35,531 nt of DNA from an uncultured Streptococcus sp. (GTDB taxonomy: Bacteria; Bacillota; Bacilli; Lactobacillales; Streptococcaceae). How positions within the stretch are numbered: position 1 is the stretch's first letter; each line of letters opens with the position of its first letter. Both the position numbers and the translations under genes were made by a program. This document shows positions 32,464 through 35,531 of this stretch, one piece after another. The DNA is taken from contig CAAEFF010000007.1 in NCBI GenBank assembly GCA_900755085.1, positions 1 to 35,531 of the forward strand, written 5' to 3'. The notes below the pieces were generated by a model. The model was not told where the DNA came from. It saw only the letters and a list, made by a program, of their open reading frames with translations, and did not search any database.

Positions 32464-33389
32464 TGGCTACAATCGATAAAAATAAATTTCAGTTTGTAAA
32501 ACGCGATGACTTTGCCTCTGAAGTAATCGATGCTCCAGCGTATTCATACTGGAAATCTGTATTCAGACAATTCTTTAAAAAAAGAACCACGATCATTATG
32601 CTTGCTGTTTTGATTGGGATTCTCTTGATGAGTTTTATCTACCCGATGTTTTCAAATTTTGATTACAACGACGTAAGTAAGGTAAATGACTTTTCAGCAC
32701 GTTTGAATCCACCAAGTGCCAAAGCTTTCTTTGGTACAGATAACAACGGTAAATCCCTCTTTGATGGAGTTTGGTTTGGTGCTCGAAATTCGATTATCAT
32801 TTCCTTTATCGCAACTGTTATTAACGTGGTGGTCGGAGTCATCGTTGGTGGAATTTGGGGAATCTCAAAATCCATCGACCGTATCATGATGGAAGTTTAT
32901 AACGTTATTTCAAACATTCCATTTATGTTGATCGTTATCGTCTTGACTTACTCAATGGGATCTGGTTTCTGGAACTTGATTCTTGCTATGTCCTTAACAG
33001 GATGGATCGGAATTGCTTATACCATTCGTGTCCAAATTATGCGTTACCGTGATTTGGAGTACAACCTTGCCAGCCGAACATTAGGAACACCAACTTTGAA
33101 AATTGTTACGAAAAACATTTTGCCTCAGTTGGTATCTGTTATCGTGACACAAACATCACAGTTGCTTCCAAGCTTTATTTCTTACGAAGCTTTCCTTTCC
33201 TTCTTCGGACTTGGTCTTCCAATAACAGTTCCAAGTTTGGGACGGTTGATTTCTGACTATTCTCAAAACGTAACTACAAATGCCTACCTATTCTGGATTC
33301 CGCTTACTGTTTTGATTTTAGTATCCTTGTCATTCTTTATCGTCGGACAAAACTTGGCCGATGCCAGCGACCCACGTACACATAGATAG
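32463..33389 (+). CDS. amiD: Oligopeptide ABC transporter permease AmiD
   Basis: A 308-residue permease with an N-terminal cytosolic stretch, a first helix near 42-62, and the OppC-type membrane domain (about 105-300). The coupling motif is around YNLASRTLGTPTLKIVTKNILPQ. Its start overlaps amiC by 1 nt, with AAAGGAGG just upstream. It ends 11 nt before amiE. Confidence 0.94.
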   Translation: MATIDKNKFQFVKRDDFASEVIDAPAYSYWKSVFRQFFKKRTTIIMLAVLIGILLMSFIYPMFSNFDYNDVSKVNDFSARLNPPSAKAFFGTDNNGKSLFDGVWFGARNSIIISFIATVINVVVGVIVGGIWGISKSIDRIMMEVYNVISNIPFMLIVIVLTYSMGSGFWNLILAMSLTGWIGIAYTIRVQIMRYRDLEYNLASRTLGTPTLKIVTKNILPQLVSVIVTQTSQLLPSFISYEAFLSFFGLGLPITVPSLGRLISDYSQNVTTNAYLFWIPLTVLILVSLSFFIVGQNLADASDPRTHR

Positions 33390-33400
33390 GAGGAGTAGAT

Positions 33401-34468
33401 ATGACATCAAATAACAATATTATTTTATCTGCTCAAGATATCGTAGTGGAATTTGACGTGCGCGATCGCGTACTGACAGCTATTCGTGGCGTATCGCTTG
33501 AGCTAGTAGAAGGTGAAGTTCTTGCCTTAGTTGGTGAGTCAGGTTCAGGAAAATCAGTTTTGACAAAAACATTCACCGGAATGTTAGAAGATAATGGTCG
33601 TATTGCCCAAGGTTCGATTAAATACCGTGGTCAAGAATTGACAGATTTGAAATCGAATAAAGATTGGGAAAATATTCGTGGATCAAAGATCGCTACAATT
33701 TTCCAAGACCCAATGACAAGTTTGGACCCAATTAATACAATTGGTTCACAAATTACAGAAGTCATTATCAAACACCAAGGGAAGACAGCTAAAGAAGCCA
33801 AAGAAATGGCGTTGGACTATATGGAGAAAGTTGGAATTCCAGATGCTGAACGTCGTTTTGACGAGTATCCTTTCCAATATTCAGGAGGTATGCGTCAACG
33901 GATCGTTATTGCCATTGCCTTGGCCTGCCATCCAGATATCTTGATCTGTGACGAACCAACAACAGCCCTTGATGTAACCATTCAAGCGCAAATCATTGAT
34001 TTGTTGAAATCCCTTCAAAAAGAATACCAATTTACAGTTATCTTTATCACCCACGACTTAGGTGTGGTTGCAAGTATTGCAGATAAAGTAGCCGTTATGT
34101 ATGCTGGAGAAATTGTTGAGTTTGGTAAAGTAGAAGAAATTTTCTACGATCCAAAACATCCATACACATGGAGCTTGCTTTCAAGCTTGCCTCAATTATC
34201 AACCTCAGATGGTGATCTTTATTCTATTCCAGGGACTCCACCATCATTGTATGCTCCAATCAAAGGAGATGCGTTTGCTCTTCGATCAGATTATGCGATG
34301 CAAATTGATTTTGAAGAAGAAGCACCTGCCTTTAAAGTTACAGATACTCACTGGGCTAAGACCTGGTTGCTCCATCCAGATGCACCAAAAGTTCATAAAC
34401 CAGAAGTAATCGATAACCTTCACGAAAAGATTGGCTCAAAAATGGGCTTCACTCAAATTACAGAATAG
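33401..34468 (+). CDS. amiE: Oligopeptide ABC transporter ATP-binding protein AmiE
   Basis: A 355-residue ATPase of the OppD type. Walker A GESGSGKS is at 45-52, the signature appears as YSGGMRQR, Walker B as ILICDEPTTALD, and the switch histidine in FITHDLGVV. The C-terminal extension typical of OppD proteins follows (HPYTWSLLSSLP...). It works with AmiF as a heterodimer driving peptide import. GGAGGAG precedes the ATG. Confidence 0.95.
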   Translation: MTSNNNIILSAQDIVVEFDVRDRVLTAIRGVSLELVEGEVLALVGESGSGKSVLTKTFTGMLEDNGRIAQGSIKYRGQELTDLKSNKDWENIRGSKIATIFQDPMTSLDPINTIGSQITEVIIKHQGKTAKEAKEMALDYMEKVGIPDAERRFDEYPFQYSGGMRQRIVIAIALACHPDILICDEPTTALDVTIQAQIIDLLKSLQKEYQFTVIFITHDLGVVASIADKVAVMYAGEIVEFGKVEEIFYDPKHPYTWSLLSSLPQLSTSDGDLYSIPGTPPSLYAPIKGDAFALRSDYAMQIDFEEEAPAFKVTDTHWAKTWLLHPDAPKVHKPEVIDNLHEKIGSKMGFTQITE

Positions 34469-34478
34469 GAGGAAGGAA

Positions 34479-35405
34479 ATGACTGAAAAATTAGTTGAAA
34501 TTAAAGATTTAGAAATTTCCTTCGGTGAAGGAAGTAAAAAATTCGTTGCTGTGAAAAACGCTAACTTCTTCATTAATAAAGGAGAAACTTTCTCGCTTGT
34601 TGGTGAATCAGGAAGTGGGAAGACAACAATTGGACGTGCAATTATTGGTTTGAATGATACAAGCGCTGGAGAAATTATTTATGACGGTCGCAAGATCAAT
34701 GGAAGAAATTCTCACAGTGAAAAATCAGAGTTGATCCGTAAAATTCAAATGATCTTTCAAGACCCAGCAGCAAGTTTGAATGAACGTGCAACAGTTGATT
34801 ATATTATCTCCGAAGGTTTGATCAATCACCATTTATTTAACAGTGAAGAAGAACGTCAGGAAAAAGTAAAAAATATTATGCATGAAGTTGGACTTCTTGC
34901 AGAACATCTGACACGTTACCCTCACGAATTCTCAGGTGGTCAACGTCAACGGATTGGTATTGCCCGTGCACTTGTCATGGAGCCAGAATTTGTCATTGCG
35001 GATGAACCGATCTCAGCCCTTGACGTTTCAGTACGTGCGCAGGTCTTGAACCTTTTGAAAAAATTCCAAAGAGAATTAGGTTTGACCTACCTCTTTATTG
35101 CCCATGACTTATCAGTTGTGCGCTTCATTTCTGACCGTATTGCAGTTATCTATAAAGGGGTTATTGTAGAAGTAGCAGAAACTGAAGAGCTATTTAATCA
35201 CCCAATTCATCCATACACGCAATCACTTCTTTCAGCAGTCCCAATTCCAGATCCAATTCTAGAACGTAAAAAAGTTCTAAAAATCTACGATCCAGAACAA
35301 CATGATTACTCTGAAGATAAACCACAAATGGTTGAAATTAAACCAGGTCATTATGTATGGGCTAACAAAGCTGAAGAAAACAAATACAGACAAGAATATA
35401 AATAG
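34479..35405 (+). CDS. amiF: Oligopeptide ABC transporter ATP-binding protein AmiF
   Basis: A 308-residue ATPase of the OppF type, partner of AmiE. Walker A GESGSGKT (42-49), signature FSGGQRQR, Walker B FVIADEPISALD and switch region FIAHDLSVV are clear. The ATG at 34479 follows AGGAGGAAGG; an in-frame ATG at 34431 lies inside amiE without such a site. Last gene of amiACDEF. Confidence 0.95.
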   Translation: MTEKLVEIKDLEISFGEGSKKFVAVKNANFFINKGETFSLVGESGSGKTTIGRAIIGLNDTSAGEIIYDGRKINGRNSHSEKSELIRKIQMIFQDPAASLNERATVDYIISEGLINHHLFNSEEERQEKVKNIMHEVGLLAEHLTRYPHEFSGGQRQRIGIARALVMEPEFVIADEPISALDVSVRAQVLNLLKKFQRELGLTYLFIAHDLSVVRFISDRIAVIYKGVIVEVAETEELFNHPIHPYTQSLLSAVPIPDPILERKKVLKIYDPEQHDYSEDKPQMVEIKPGHYVWANKAEENKYRQEYK

Positions 35406-35422
35406 AGAGGATTCCCTCTCTA
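35403..35422 (+). other. Hairpin overlapping the amiF stop codon
   Basis: TAGAGAGG (35403-35410), which includes the stop codon TAG, pairs perfectly with CCTCTCTA (35415-35422). There is no T run, so it may be a 3' stability element ahead of the true terminator. Confidence 0.5.
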
Positions 35423-35432
35423 TTCAGAACGT

Positions 35433-35465
35433 AGACAAACGTCATTTTTGGCGTTTGTCTTTTTG
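35433..35465 (+). terminator. Terminator of the ami operon
   Basis: AGACAAACG (35433-35441) pairs with CGTTTGTCT (35452-35460), followed by a T run. Nothing further is recognised to the window end. Confidence 0.85.
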
Positions 35466-35531
35466 TTGTATTTTCGAAATTATTTGCTTTATCATCTGTT
35501 ATTCCATCTAAAAACCGGATTTAGAACAAAA

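Noticed and set aside
35302..35511. Open frame running past the end of amiF
   Set aside because: It overlaps amiF in another frame and crosses the two terminal hairpins; no ribosome site or family match.

Overview
The window is chromosomal DNA from a low-GC Gram-positive coccus, almost certainly an oral Streptococcus of the mitis/sanguinis/parasanguinis type. The basis is protein content and order: rpmB, an Asp23-family gene, fakA and ilvBNCA; then a GlnPQ-type fused transporter, uppP, mecA, an RgpG-like gene and sufCDSUB; then an Ami/Opp oligopeptide permease. Other support is strong AGGAGG-type ribosome sites, TGn-extended -10 promoters and short intrinsic terminators between units. No tRNA, rRNA, CRISPR array, insertion sequence, phage gene or disrupted gene was seen. 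The species is not provable from this window alone.

Layout. 1-135: intergenic dyad element and a terminator, belonging to something upstream. 249-1395: a LytTR-type regulator with a membrane protein carrying a LiaF-like C-terminal domain. 1514-3877: rpmB, then an Asp23/YloU-family gene with fakA. 4162-4716: a lipoprotein. 4852-8545: a six-gene, translationally coupled unit of two related small membrane proteins, an ABC-2 exporter (ATPase and permease), a DesK-like histidine kinase and a NarL/DesR-type response regulator, preceded by a clear inverted repeat. 8733-13320: ilvB, ilvN, ilvC and ilvA. 13431-14648: an SPFH protein and a small HTH-like protein. 14767-17069 (minus strand): a polar amino-acid ABC importer with fused binding protein and permease. 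17187-19094: a DUF2207 membrane protein. 19203-22066: uppP, mecA and an RgpG/TagO-like glycosyltransferase. 22201-27402: the SUF iron-sulfur operon. 27458-28699 (minus strand): a PBP3/DacA-like protein. 28905-35405: amiA, amiC, amiD, amiE and amiF.

How it fits together. Much of the window concerns nitrogen and branched-chain amino-acid economy. The ilv and ami operons each have a near-consensus CodY box beside the promoter, sharing a 14-nt identical core, so synthesis of Ile/Val and uptake of peptides are probably controlled together. SufBCDSU may supply Fe-S clusters for the dihydroxy-acid dehydratase that the ilv pathway needs; its gene is not in this window. Cell-envelope functions (uppP, rgpG-like, PBP3-like, FakA, the LiaF-like pair and the exporter/two-component unit) form the second theme.

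Most notable points: (1) the PBP3-like protein is full length and secreted, but all three catalytic motifs (SxxK, SxN, KTG) are replaced, so it looks like a maintained pseudoenzyme; (2) the six-gene exporter/sensor unit has twin two-helix membrane proteins and an upstream TTTTGTCA-N10-TGACAAAA dyad placed like an activator site; (3) the LytTR/LiaF-like pair resembles a regulator with a membrane antagonist; (4) the rpmB leader carries two palindromes, one touching the ribosome-binding site.
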